Part shown: positions 16,808 to 26,251 of the stretch, one piece after another | How the letters are laid out: every line of letters begins with the position of its first letter | Numbering within the stretch: the stretch's first letter is position 1 | From: Cryomorpha ignava | GTDB lineage: Bacteria > Bacteroidota > Bacteroidia > Flavobacteriales_D > Cryomorphaceae | Direction: 5' to 3' | NCBI RefSeq assembly: GCF_010686655.1 | Contig: NZ_JAAGVY010000001.1 | Coordinates: forward strand, 248,001-312,000 | DNA: 64,000 nucleotides | The notes under the pieces: generated by a model | Database searches by the model: none | The model's input: only the letters and a program-made list of their open reading frames with translations | Told to the model about the DNA's origin: nothing | Translations under genes and position numbers: made by a program

Positions 16808-18871
16808 TCAACCTATTCGCACCACACCGGTTCTATCGGTTTTCACTTTTCCCTTACCTCGTTTTATTGCTCCGTTTTTTAGAATTAGCTCGGAACCATT
16901 CTCCACATAAATTCTTGCTTTTTTGTTGATTGTAAGCGTTCCCCCGGACTCAATTATGAGTTTACTATTTGCCTTGAGCGTAATGCGACCTTCTACCACC
17001 AGCTCTGCTCCCGACTTTACGATCATCGTAGTAGGATCGGTAAAATAGGTTTTACCGTTTACGGTATCCGGATTGTCAAAACGGGTCATTGTTTCGCCAA
17101 TATCGAATGTTAAATGTTCCTTCACAATCAGGTCAGGCCCTTCTACAATGTGGTTATTGAGCACTATTTCGGGAGCACACCAACGGCGATTTTGGTCGAC
17201 AATATTGTCGTCAAAGCGTACCTCTACTATCAGGCTGGCATCGGGCAGCGTCTGCAATATCTCTACGCTCAATCCATTTATATAAATCTTGCGATTGTTT
17301 TGCTCATCCTCTTTTGCCGGTCTTCGCGTATTTACTAGCGTCAGCATATTTGCCGATGATGGATTTGTGCCCACTCCCAGGCGTTTATTTCCGCTTTCGC
17401 GAAAGCCGTGACGTGGGTTTCCATTCATTGAAATTCTCTCATACACATCGCCCATGCGACGGTGAGCAGCTATGCGCATAGTTTCTGAGTTTAGAATCGT
17501 ATCAGCATTGGTGTAATATTGGGGAAATTCCTGGGCGTGATTTCCCGTAAAGGGATTTTCAAAATCGGGATCGTAATAATAAGGAATGTATGCCACGTGA
17601 TTTATACACGGCTCGAGTAGCAAAGGGTCGGCTTCCCATTTAAAATCATAATTCCCATCAGCTATTACCGATCTCAGGTAATCGGCATTTACATTTCTGT
17701 AGATGTTTTTGCCTTCACGCGTGTTTGCATCTGCCTGCACGTGCATGTATAGGCCTGGGCGCGCCGGAGTAATACATTCATGATCTTGATACTGAAAAAC
17801 GTCAAAGTCTGATCCGTTTAATCCGATCGTTTTGTGATTTTCTATCCAGAGCCACTGCTGAAATTCTGAGTCTGGAATAAAGGGAAGCTTGATGCGCAAT
17901 ACATCGCCATCGGTTTCAAAATCGCGGAGCAAAAAAATGCCTCCTCCTGTTTCGCGACCTATATCGCCGTTTACTTCCAGGTTGTTTTCATCTCTTGCGC
18001 TGATTAAAAAATCGTTGCCCGGCTTTTGCCAGCCCAGCCAATATCGATCCCATCCCGAGCAGGTTAGCAGGCTGCTATGCGAAGCCCCCATCATGCTCCA
18101 GCCGCCTTGTAGAAAAGTGAAATAACTTTTAAACCCGGCGGAATTTCCACCACCCGCATGAAAATTATTTCCGCCAATAAGCAAATGATTGAGCTCGTGA
18201 CGCAAAATGCCAAATGGAAAACCATGCCCCCCGGCAAAAATAGAGTAAGTATCTGTGCGCTTCCCATTTATAAATCCCATGCTGCTGCCCGAGGCCATGC
18301 CATTGTCTTTTGGAATCTTATGAAAGTTTCTGGTAAAAATCATAACATGGTCAAGTCCTTCAAATGCTTCTCCCGATTTTTCCTTCACACTTCCAAGTTT
18401 TGACGAATCCTTCCAGAGGTCAAATTGCTTTAAGTCAAGTCCGCTGTTTGAGCGGAGATTTGTATCGGCGGCTATAATTTTCGCCAATTCCTTAACGAGT
18501 GTATAGTTGTTTGCCTTGCCCATTTCCGACATTTTAACGCGGTATAGTTTAGGGAGATAGTCTCCGAGCACAATTAAATTCCCAAGAGATGATTCATTGT
18601 AATACCGAGTCATTATTCCAACCGGTTTTTCTTGCCAATCGGTATCGAAAATACTATCGGCATAAGCAGGCAGGCCGCCATCTGGCCATTTTTCTGTGCC
18701 TTCTGGTAAATCTTCGAGCTTTGAATCTGTATCGTAATCAACCTCTACGAATACAACGAGGATTCTAAGGGTATCTTTAGTAGTCAGATACCAACCATTT
18801 GTACTGTTTTGTTGTGCTGCAGCAAAAAACGATTGGATGAGTAGCACTGCGAAAAGGATTTTTTGAATCAT
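16808..18871 (-). CDS. Secreted zinc-metalloprotease-like protein
   Basis: 687 residues with a clear signal peptide (MIQKILFAVLLIQSFFAAAQQ). A zincin motif HELNH at residues 225-229 (LRHELNHLLIGG) and a His nine residues after it (NNFH) suggest an M6-like or related zinc protease; catalysis is inferred from the motif only. The following region is rich in Trp, Gly and aromatic residues (LLTCSGWDRYWLGWQ), as around M6 active sites. The last ~120 residues are a regular run of short strands (KSGAELVVEGRITLKANSKL and on) that reads as a right-handed beta solenoid. No clear type IX sorting tail. Ends 16 bp from the convergent kinase gene. Confidence 0.65.
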   Translation of the reverse strand: MIQKILFAVLLIQSFFAAAQQNSTNGWYLTTKDTLRILVVFVEVDYDTDSKLEDLPEGTEKWPDGGLPAYADSIFDTDWQEKPVGIMTRYYNESSLGNLIVLGDYLPKLYRVKMSEMGKANNYTLVKELAKIIAADTNLRSNSGLDLKQFDLWKDSSKLGSVKEKSGEAFEGLDHVMIFTRNFHKIPKDNGMASGSSMGFINGKRTDTYSIFAGGHGFPFGILRHELNHLLIGGNNFHAGGGNSAGFKSYFTFLQGGWSMMGASHSSLLTCSGWDRYWLGWQKPGNDFLISARDENNLEVNGDIGRETGGGIFLLRDFETDGDVLRIKLPFIPDSEFQQWLWIENHKTIGLNGSDFDVFQYQDHECITPARPGLYMHVQADANTREGKNIYRNVNADYLRSVIADGNYDFKWEADPLLLEPCINHVAYIPYYYDPDFENPFTGNHAQEFPQYYTNADTILNSETMRIAAHRRMGDVYERISMNGNPRHGFRESGNKRLGVGTNPSSANMLTLVNTRRPAKEDEQNNRKIYINGLSVEILQTLPDASLIVEVRFDDNIVDQNRRWCAPEIVLNNHIVEGPDLIVKEHLTFDIGETMTRFDNPDTVNGKTYFTDPTTMIVKSGAELVVEGRITLKANSKLIIESGGTLTINKKARIYVENGSELILKNGAIKRGKGKVKTDRTGVVRIG

Positions 18872-19033
18872 GTTTTAAAGGTAGGGATTTGCTATTAGAA
18901 AGAGAATGAAATAGCTTTTAGCCAAAGATTGTGCCGAATCGATTTGAGGTGACTGAAGACGAAATGAATGAGGTGTCCGAAATTTTCTATTTTTACTGAT
19001 TCGAATCAATTGCGAACCTTTAAAAATTTTCAA

Positions 19034-19378
19034 ATGCAAGATTCACTTCCTCTTCCCGGCAGTGGTTCCAGTCCCTTTCAAGGACTTCACTCTGTTGTAA
19101 TCTGGTTTGACTATGGACTTGATGACGACGCTAGTTTTTATTCGCTATCGCTTGAATTAGCCACCCTTCTGGAAAATAGCAAAATTGGAATTTACGACGG
19201 CCACGAAATGGCAATGGACAATAGTGATGGCTCCTATTATATGTATGGTCCAAATGCTGAAATGCTTTTTAAAGCGGTATTGCCTACGCTGAAAAAATAT
19301 AATTTTATGGAAGGTGCGAGGGCTGTGCTGCGATTTGGTGATGGAGAGGAAAGTGGTAGGATTGAGGTTGAAGTTTGA
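19034..19378 (+). CDS. Small conserved cytosolic protein of unknown function
   Basis: 114 residues from the ATG at 19034 (MQDSLPLPGSG); a longer frame starting at 18968 includes an unlikely polar leader. No signal peptide or membrane segment. The pattern VVIWFDYGLDD ... YDGHEMAMDNSDGSYYMYGPNAEMLF resembles a widespread but uncharacterised bacterial family as far as I recall it; no function is known to me. It is compact, acidic and probably a single alpha/beta domain. Stands alone between the protease-like gene and the GAF kinase. Confidence 0.65.
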   Translation: MQDSLPLPGSGSSPFQGLHSVVIWFDYGLDDDASFYSLSLELATLLENSKIGIYDGHEMAMDNSDGSYYMYGPNAEMLFKAVLPTLKKYNFMEGARAVLRFGDGEESGRIEVEV

Positions 19379-19592
19379 GACAAAATGTGAAATAATTCTA
19401 ACCGCTCAAAAGCAAGAAAAACCATTGTATTAGGTATACTTTAAGTAGGATGATTCACAGTCTATCCAAAAAAATTAGACACACCCTTCATTTTAATAGA
19501 TTGACCGTTGTTAATCACTCGACGGAAATTAAAACTAACCGCGGATTGTGAACGTAAATATATTGTAAATAAGTGTATTATAAATGTGAACT

Positions 19593-20804
19593 ATGATATC
19601 TCCATCTACGCCGTTAAATGAAGAAGCCCGGCTGAAAGAACTTTCTTTATTAGAAATTCTAGATACAATTCCTGAGGAAGAATATGACCAAATTACAGAA
19701 TTGGCATCCCAGATCTGCGAAGTACCCGTTTCTTTAGTTTCATTAATCGATACAGACCGGCAGTGGTTTAAATCAGCACTTGGTATAGATGCCAAAGAAA
19801 CACCGCGTGATTATGCTTTTTGTGCCCATGCAATTAATACGCCTAATGAGATCTTTGAAATTCCTGATGCACGAGCTGATCCTCGATTTCGGGATAATCC
19901 GCTGGTTACTAGCGGCCCAAATATTGTTTTTTATACTGGTGTGCCATTGGTTACGTCTCATGGTAATGCCCTGGGAACTCTATGTGTAATTGATACAAAG
20001 CCAAAAAAGCTCACCACTTTTCAAAAAAAGGCACTTACCACCCTTTCTAACCAAGTAATAAAAAGTTTGGAGCTACGTAAGAGAAATCTGGATATCAAAA
20101 TTCAGAATGACGAGCTCAAAGAAAAAAACGCTATCTTGAGAGATCTTGCTCATGTTGTATCTCATGATTTAAAATCTCCACTAAATAATATTATTGGTCT
20201 ATCAAACATTCTTTCAGATCCCGATAAACCGTCGATAGAAATGGTAACAAAGTTCAGCATGCTTATTAAGCAGACGGCCAATGATCTCAAAATTCTTATC
20301 GATGATGTCATGAAATATTCCACATCAGAAGATGTTTTAAAATATAAACAAGAATCCGTTTCTCTCAACAAAATTGTGGATGAGTGCAAATCACACTACA
20401 ATCATTTGCAAGATATTGAGTTTGACATCGATTTAAATTATCACACAGTTACAGGAAATCCGGTTGCCTGGAAGCAGATTATTTTCAATCTGGTTTCAAA
20501 TGCGGTTAAATACAATGATAAGCCATTGACCTCTATCAGCATTTCGTCCACTTTAAGTGATGACAATTTTATTCATTTTACTGTAAAAGATAATGGAATT
20601 GGAATACCGGAGCATTTACATACAGAGGTTTTTAAACCCTTTAGAACGCTAGATTCAAAAACCCGCAACGGTGAAAATTCATCAGGTCTCGGTCTGGCCA
20701 CTGTAAATAAACTCGTAAAAAGCTTAAAAGGCACAATTGAAATTCAAGCTAATAAACCCCACGGAGCTGTTTTTAGTATCATTGTTCCGGTGAGCCTCAA
20801 TTAG
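19593..20804 (+). CDS. Cytosolic GAF-domain histidine kinase
   Basis: 403 residues, no membrane helices. N-terminal GAF domain (~20-165; ends LGTLCVIDTKPKKL, the usual close of this GAF class), then the dimerisation/phospho-acceptor domain with His191 (VSHDLKSPLNNIIGL) and a complete ATPase domain: N box NLVSNAVKYN, G1 DNGIGI, G2 SSGLGLATVNKL. No receiver or response regulator is adjacent, so the output partner is unknown. A colinear but broken copy follows at 21355. Both copies share an upstream element TAATCACTCGACG (19514-19526 and 21287-21299). Confidence 0.9.
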   Translation: MISPSTPLNEEARLKELSLLEILDTIPEEEYDQITELASQICEVPVSLVSLIDTDRQWFKSALGIDAKETPRDYAFCAHAINTPNEIFEIPDARADPRFRDNPLVTSGPNIVFYTGVPLVTSHGNALGTLCVIDTKPKKLTTFQKKALTTLSNQVIKSLELRKRNLDIKIQNDELKEKNAILRDLAHVVSHDLKSPLNNIIGLSNILSDPDKPSIEMVTKFSMLIKQTANDLKILIDDVMKYSTSEDVLKYKQESVSLNKIVDECKSHYNHLQDIEFDIDLNYHTVTGNPVAWKQIIFNLVSNAVKYNDKPLTSISISSTLSDDNFIHFTVKDNGIGIPEHLHTEVFKPFRTLDSKTRNGENSSGLGLATVNKLVKSLKGTIEIQANKPHGAVFSIIVPVSLN

Positions 20805-21354
20805 AGTCTGTCCATAATGTCCGCTTTCATGCCTGTGGCTTGGTCTAAAGCCTTGTCTTGAAAATCGAAGATCAAGCCATTTCGGCATGACAGTCCTTTC
20901 GACTTCGCATTTCGACTGGCTCAATAACCACTCAAGACATCGCATCCCGCCCCAGCGGGACTTCTAGATTACGCCCTGCGGTTGTGAGTTGAAAGTACGC
21001 ATGTTTCCAAAAGTCAATTCCGGGATGACTAGGTAAGGTCTCTTTTTTTTGACCTTGCCTCCAATACGATGATTAAAACCCCGTACTGCTCAAAAAATTC
21101 CCATGATTTCATTGGCTATTTTCGGCATTAGCAGAATGACTCTTATGATCATAAAGCGGTTTTTCAAAGCAAAAATCCTAAGATTATTATTCAACGAAAT
21201 TTTGCGATAGCTGATTAATAAGCAGCCTAATTACACTTTCATTTTAAAAAATAGACGGAATAGCCATTTCTACTGGTTTAGGGCTAATAATCACTCGACG
21301 CAATAACGAACTGATGGCAACTCTGCGACGTAGGATTAGAATAAAATTTAATTT
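20805..21354. other. 550-bp gap between the two GAF-kinase copies
   Basis: No credible gene. Contains a C/G hairpin around 20946-20962 (CCCGC / GCGGG), a long imperfect hairpin at 21031-21060 (AGGTAAGGTC and GACCTTGCCT around a T-rich loop), a stretch near 20880-20905 (TTTCGGCATGACAG) that looks like a dispersed intergenic repeat, and the element TAATCACTCGACG at 21287-21299, which also precedes the intact kinase. The duplicated unit therefore included upstream sequence. Confidence 0.5.
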
Positions 21355-22190
21355 ATGATATGTCCTTCGATCCCTTCGAATGAAAATAGCCGGCTAAGAG
21401 AACTCTTATCGTTGGAAATTCTGAATACAAATCCGGAAGATGAATATGACAAGATTACAGAACTTGCATCGCATATTTGTGGGGTTCCTATATCGCTCAT
21501 TTCACTAATTGGCAAAGACAGACAGTTTTTTAAATCGACTTATGGAATAAATGCAAAAGAGACTCCCAGAGATCTTGCCTTTTGCGCCCATACAATTAAC
21601 TATCCAACTGAAATTTTTGAAGTGCCTAATGCAAGTATAGACTACCGATTTCACGACCATCCGATGGTTACTGGGAAGCCAAATTTCATTTTTTACGCCG
21701 GTATTCCTTTGGTCTCTTTGCAAGGTCATGCTCTGGGCTCCCTTTGCGTGATTGATCACAAACCCAATAAGCTTGATGAATTTCAGAAAAAAGCACTGAA
21801 AACCCTTTCTTTTCAGGTGAGTAAAAGCCTTGAGCTCCGGAAGAACAAATTGGAACTGGAAATCCGGAAGGAGAAACTTAAGGAGAGAAAATTCACATTG
21901 ACCGAACTCGCCCACCTCATATCCCATGATCTGAAATCGCCAATAAATAACATCATCGGATTATCAGAAGTCCTTTACGACTCTGATCCTCCCTCGCCTG
22001 AACTATCAAGAAAACTCAGCAAACTCATTTCTCTGTCTGCCTATAAACTAAAAGATTTAATAGACGCAGTATTAACCTATGCCGCATCAGAAAACTTACC
22101 AGAGGAAATACACATCGGCACTTTTTACCAAAACACTAAAAGACCGCAAAGCAAATTATAGGCCTTATCGTTTCTTCTGAATGTGATTTC
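21355..22190 (+). pseudogene. Frameshifted, truncated copy of the GAF histidine kinase
   Basis: The open frame (268 codons, to 22161) aligns without gaps to the kinase at 19593: His falls at codon 191 in both (ISHDLKSPINNIIGL). It diverges after about codon 245. A +1 shift near 22110 restores similarity (SALFTKTLKDRKANY against SVSLNKIVDECKSHY), then stops follow and no ATPase domain can be found before the next gene. The product would keep GAF and the phospho-acceptor helices but could not bind ATP. Most likely a decaying duplicate; a shortened protein acting as a phospho-acceptor or competitor cannot be excluded. Confidence 0.82.
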
Positions 22191-22525
22191 TCAAAGTTTG
22201 ATGGAAAGAGATCCAAAGTTTGCATTAATAGCTGAACCAAACTCAAAAGCAATCTCCTTATATGCGAAGGTTTCTGCATAACGTCCCGACCTGGTAAAAA
22301 TACCAATGGCATTGGTTCTTCCAACCCATAGACCATAACTCAACACAAAAGAGTGAAGACCAACCTAACTTTTAAAGTAGTCGAATTCTACCACTTTAAG
22401 ATTTCGGTCATACGTCTGTTTCCGAAAAGACAATCGTACATTCTTTTTTTTCGAAAACCCCAAAATAACCCCAAATACCCAAAAATCACCTCAAGACCAC
22501 TACATTTGCCTCAAACTCGACCAAA
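22191..22525. other. Gap after the kinase pseudogene
   Basis: No gene I can support. Open stretches exist on both strands but match nothing I recognise, including the missing kinase ATPase domain. A -7 element TACATTTG at 22501-22508 fits a promoter for the crotonase gene, though no TTG -33 is at the right spacing. Confidence 0.45.
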
Positions 22526-23308
22526 ATGAATTTCGATAATCTGATCATTTCCAACGAAGGCGCCCTTCGCACCATTACCATAAATCGTCCTGAAAAGCTC
22601 AATGCACTAAACAGAGCTGTTATAAAAGAACTCTCAGACGCGCTTTCTCAAGCAGAAAATGACAAGGGAGTTAGAGCCGTGATTCTTACCGGAGCAGGTG
22701 AAAAAGCTTTTGTAGCCGGAGCTGATATCAGCGAATTCGCACATTTTAGCAATGAAGAAGGTCAGAAGCTTAGCGCCGAAGGCCACAAGTTACTTTTTAA
22801 TGCGGTGGAGAAAATGGGAACACCTGTAATTGCCGCCGTAAACGGATTTGCACTGGGCGGCGGACTTGAGCTCGCTATGAGCTGCCACATTCGCGTAGCA
22901 TCAGACAATGCCCGCGTGGGGTTGCCGGAAGTATCGCTTGGCGTTATTCCCGGATACGGTGGTACACAAAGACTTGCCCAATTTATTGGCAAAGGCCGAG
23001 CCCTCGAAATGATTACAACCGCTCAAATGATTACCGCAGCCGAAGCGCACAATATGGGGCTGATGAATCACGTTGTTCCTCAAGTTGAACTGATGGAAAA
23101 ATGCGTGGAAATAGCAAAGAAAATTATTCGCAATTCTCCCGTGGCTATCAAAGCAGCAATCCGCGCCGTAAATGCGCAATACACCGAAAATGTGGATGGC
23201 TACTCAGTTGAAATTGACGCCTTTGGAAGCTGCTTTGGATCAGACGATTTTAAAGAAGGAACTACAGCATTTCTGGAAAAGCGAAAACCAAATTTTAGTG
23301 GAAACTAA
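22526..23308 (+). CDS. Enoyl-CoA hydratase (crotonase family)
   Basis: 260 residues, normal length. Hydrates 2-enoyl-CoA in fatty-acid or butyrate-type metabolism (cytosol). CoA-binding motif GADISEF (65-71), oxyanion-hole segment ALGGGLELAMSC, and both catalytic glutamates: Glu115 (GGGLELAM) and Glu135 (GLPEVSLGVIPGYGGTQRL). Presence of both acids favours a true hydratase over other crotonase-fold enzymes. No beta-oxidation genes are adjacent; the next gene, a flippase, follows 15 bp later and may be co-transcribed. Confidence 0.92.
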   Translation: MNFDNLIISNEGALRTITINRPEKLNALNRAVIKELSDALSQAENDKGVRAVILTGAGEKAFVAGADISEFAHFSNEEGQKLSAEGHKLLFNAVEKMGTPVIAAVNGFALGGGLELAMSCHIRVASDNARVGLPEVSLGVIPGYGGTQRLAQFIGKGRALEMITTAQMITAAEAHNMGLMNHVVPQVELMEKCVEIAKKIIRNSPVAIKAAIRAVNAQYTENVDGYSVEIDAFGSCFGSDDFKEGTTAFLEKRKPNFSGN

Positions 23309-23323
23309 ACCGACTATTTGCCT

Positions 23324-24802
23324 ATGAGCGCACTGCGAAAGCTCGCCGGGCAAACAGCCATTTACGGTGTAAGCAGTATTATAGGAAGGGTGATGACTTT
23401 TTTGCTCACGCCCCTATATACCCGTGTGTTTGCGCAAGGTGAGTACGGTGTGGTTACCGAACTTTACGCCCTTGTCGCATTTCTCATCGTGTTCTTGACT
23501 TACGGAATGGAAACCGCTTTTTTCAGATTTGGCTCAAAGGCAAAATCTGAGGAAGAAAGAAACCGGATTTTTAGCACATCATTTATTGCCATTCTCGTTA
23601 CTTCTTGTCTCTTTATTGTGGTTATCCTCCTCAACTTAAATGGGATTTCCAATACGCTGGGATACAGTGACCACCCTGAATACATCGCTTATTTTACCTG
23701 GATTGTCGCATTGGATACAATGGCTACAATTCCATTTGCACGCCTGCGATTGCGGAATAAGCCCATCGTTTTTGCCGGAGTGAATTTAATCAGTATTGGT
23801 GTCAATATCGGTCTCAATCTCTTCCTGATTTTATACTGCCCTAAGGCATTGGTCGATCCCGATGCTTTTGGCCACAGCTTTATCTCTTCATGGTACAATC
23901 CTGCATTCGGTATAGGTTATATTTTCGTAGCCAATCTTGTGAGCAGCGCCGTAAAATTCTTGCTTCTTACCCCATGGATGCGCGGAATTGTGCACGGATT
24001 CCACATGCGCATCATTCGCCAGCTTCTCCCCTACGCCCTGCCACTGCTATTGCTCGGGCTGGCGGGAATAGTTAACGAAACATTCGATAGACTTTTCTTT
24101 ACCAAATTATCCGGACTGCCCGATGATTTGGCAGATGAACAACTGGGAATTTACGGTGCATGTTATAAAGTAGCTATGCTGCTAAGCATTGGAATTCAAG
24201 CATATAGATTTGCGGCAGAGCCCTTTATCTTTTCCCTCACCAACAAAGACCGCGATAAAACACAGAGCGATATTATGAAGTATTACTTTATAATTGCTTC
24301 TTTTATCACGCTTACTTTACTCTGCTTTTTAGATGTTGCAGTGCGGCTTATCGGCGAAGACTTTAGAGAGGGTATGGACGTAATTCCGATTCTTCTCGTG
24401 GCTTACCTTTGCTTTGGGGCAGTTTTTAACCTCTCATTTTGGTACAAGCTAAACGATAAAACGGTTTATGGGATGCTCATAGCGATCGTGGGCGCCGTTG
24501 TAACAGTTGTAATGAATATAATCCTCGTGCCAAAAATAGGTTATTATGGATCGGCATGGGCTACACTTGGCGCTTATGTGGCTATGCTCGCCTTATCATA
24601 CTACCTGGGAAACAAAAAGTATCCGGTAAAATACAACTTAAAGGAAATAGGATTTTATGTATTCTTTGCCGCAGGACTTTATAGCATTCATTACATTCTT
24701 AATTTTGACGGATTTATAAAGTATATTTCCGGAGCGGCGGCGGTAATTATTTATGCCGCTGTTGTTTTTAACAAGGAAAAGAAAATTTTAAAAGCGCTTT
24801 AA
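23324..24802 (+). CDS. Lipid-linked oligosaccharide flippase (Wzx/MOP type)
   Basis: 492 residues from the ATG at 23324 (MSALRKLAGQTAIYGVSSII). About fourteen membrane helices in the polysaccharide-export (MOP) pattern; moves undecaprenyl-linked sugar units across the inner membrane. The gene abuts dut with no gap and lies just before a sugar-nucleotide transferase, supporting a surface-glycan role. No glycosyltransferase cluster is present, so this is probably a general flippase common in Bacteroidota rather than an O-antigen locus. Confidence 0.87.
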   Translation: MSALRKLAGQTAIYGVSSIIGRVMTFLLTPLYTRVFAQGEYGVVTELYALVAFLIVFLTYGMETAFFRFGSKAKSEEERNRIFSTSFIAILVTSCLFIVVILLNLNGISNTLGYSDHPEYIAYFTWIVALDTMATIPFARLRLRNKPIVFAGVNLISIGVNIGLNLFLILYCPKALVDPDAFGHSFISSWYNPAFGIGYIFVANLVSSAVKFLLLTPWMRGIVHGFHMRIIRQLLPYALPLLLLGLAGIVNETFDRLFFTKLSGLPDDLADEQLGIYGACYKVAMLLSIGIQAYRFAAEPFIFSLTNKDRDKTQSDIMKYYFIIASFITLTLLCFLDVAVRLIGEDFREGMDVIPILLVAYLCFGAVFNLSFWYKLNDKTVYGMLIAIVGAVVTVVMNIILVPKIGYYGSAWATLGAYVAMLALSYYLGNKKYPVKYNLKEIGFYVFFAAGLYSIHYILNFDGFIKYISGAAAVIIYAAVVFNKEKKILKAL

Positions 24803-25243
24803 ATGGCTATCGTAGAAATAATTAACAAATCTAAACACCCCCTTCCCGCCTATGCAACAGCGCAGAGTGCGGGGGTAGATTTACATGCAAATCTCAGCGA
24901 GTCAATAACGCTCGAGCCCTTACATAGAAAGCTCATCCCCACCGGTTTGCACATCGCGCTACCTGTTGGGACAGAAGCTCAAATAAGACCCCGCAGCGGT
25001 CTTGCATACAAGGAAGGAATCACGGTTTTAAACGCTCCCGGCACCATCGATGCTGATTATCGCGGAGAGATCGGCGTTTTATTGGTAAATTTGTCAGATA
25101 AAAACGTGAAAATTCACGACGGTGAACGCATTGCCCAAATGGTTATTGCCAAATATGAATCGGTTGATTTTAAAGAAGTAGGCACCCTAACCGAAACTGT
25201 TCGGGGCGAAGGCGGATTTGGCAGTACCGGAAAAAGATCTTAG
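24803..25243 (+). CDS. dut: dUTP diphosphatase
   Basis: 146 residues. Hydrolyses dUTP to dUMP, keeping uracil out of DNA and supplying dTMP synthesis. Trimeric dUTPase motifs are visible: AGVDLHAN (I), PRSGLA (II), [17 protein letters not shown] (III), GERIAQMVI (IV) and the C-terminal arm [10 protein letters not shown] (V). The ATG follows the flippase stop codon directly, and the nucleotidyltransferase starts 6 bp downstream: a tight operon. Confidence 0.96.
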   Translation: MAIVEIINKSKHPLPAYATAQSAGVDLHANLSESITLEPLHRKLIPTGLHIALPVGTEAQIRPRSGLAYKEGITVLNAPGTIDADYRGEIGVLLVNLSDKNVKIHDGERIAQMVIAKYESVDFKEVGTLTETVRGEGGFGSTGKRS

Positions 25244-25249
25244 AGAAAT

Positions 25250-26251
25250 ATGAATATTATTATCCCAATGGCGGGCATGGGAAAACGCCTGCGCCCACAC
25301 ACGCTTACCATTCCCAAACCACTTATTCCCGTGGCCGGAAAACCTATAGTACAGCACCTTGTAGAAGATATTGCCGCGCTGGTGCCAGACAAGCTTAACG
25401 AAATTGTATTTGTTACTGGTCGCTTTGGCAAAGATGCTGAAGATCACCTGCTTGAAGTGGCAAAATCATTGGGCGCCATAGGCACGATAGCTTACCAGGA
25501 CGAAGCGCTGGGAACAGCTCACGCAATATGGTGTGCCAAAGAAGCGCTTCATGGCAAAACCATTGTGGCTTTCGCCGATACGCTTTTCCGAGCCGATTTT
25601 AAGCTCGACGAAACGAAGGACGGCGTACTTTGGGTAAAACAAATTGAAGATCCCTCGTCATTTGGTGTTGTAAAACTCGATGATGACGGAGTGATAACAG
25701 ATTTTGTTGAAAAACCGCAAACATTTGTTAGCGACCTTGCCATGATTGGAATTTACTATTTCAAAAAAGGAGAAGATCTGGCAGAAGAGATAAAATATCT
25801 CATCGAAAACGATATTAAAAAAGGTGGCGAGTACCAGCTACCCGATGCTTTGAGACGAATGACTGAAAAGGGTTTTAAATTTGGTCCCGGAAAAGTAGAT
25901 GAATGGATGGATTGTGGAAATCCAGCCGCCACTATTGATACGAATGAACGCATTCTCCATTGGAAATACCCAAATTCGCAAGTTTCAGCGTCTGCATCAG
26001 TAGAGCACAGCGTTATAATTGATCCCTGCTTTATTGGCGAAAACGTTGAAATCAGCAATTCAGTAGTTGGCCCATACGTTTCAATCGGTGCAGGCACAAA
26101 GGTAGATTCTTCGCGAATAAAGCGATCTATCGTTCAGCAGCATTCAAAAGTGACTAACTTTATACTAGAAAATTCCATGGTTGGAAATTTCGCTAAAATT
26201 GAAAACAAGGCTCAGGTGCTTAGCGTGGGCGACTACAATATCATTGAATGA
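25250..26251 (+). CDS. Sugar-phosphate nucleotidyltransferase
   Basis: 333 residues. Joins a sugar 1-phosphate to an NTP to make an activated sugar. N-terminal signature MAGMGKRLRPHTLTIPKPL is the nucleotide-binding loop; the C-terminal third (~245-333) has left-handed beta-helix-like repeats (VEHSVIIDPCFIGENVEISN). Most like glucose-1-phosphate thymidylyl- or mannose-1-phosphate guanylyltransferases; sequence alone does not fix base or sugar. Overlaps the next gene by 4 bp (ATGA). Position after the flippase and dut suggests envelope glycan supply. Confidence 0.85.
   Translation: MNIIIPMAGMGKRLRPHTLTIPKPLIPVAGKPIVQHLVEDIAALVPDKLNEIVFVTGRFGKDAEDHLLEVAKSLGAIGTIAYQDEALGTAHAIWCAKEALHGKTIVAFADTLFRADFKLDETKDGVLWVKQIEDPSSFGVVKLDDDGVITDFVEKPQTFVSDLAMIGIYYFKKGEDLAEEIKYLIENDIKKGGEYQLPDALRRMTEKGFKFGPGKVDEWMDCGNPAATIDTNERILHWKYPNSQVSASASVEHSVIIDPCFIGENVEISNSVVGPYVSIGAGTKVDSSRIKRSIVQQHSKVTNFILENSMVGNFAKIENKAQVLSVGDYNIIE

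Noticed and set aside
22136-22336. Minus-strand 66-codon frame in the region after the kinase pseudogene
   Set aside because: Partly antisense to the pseudogene, no recognisable family, no promoter.
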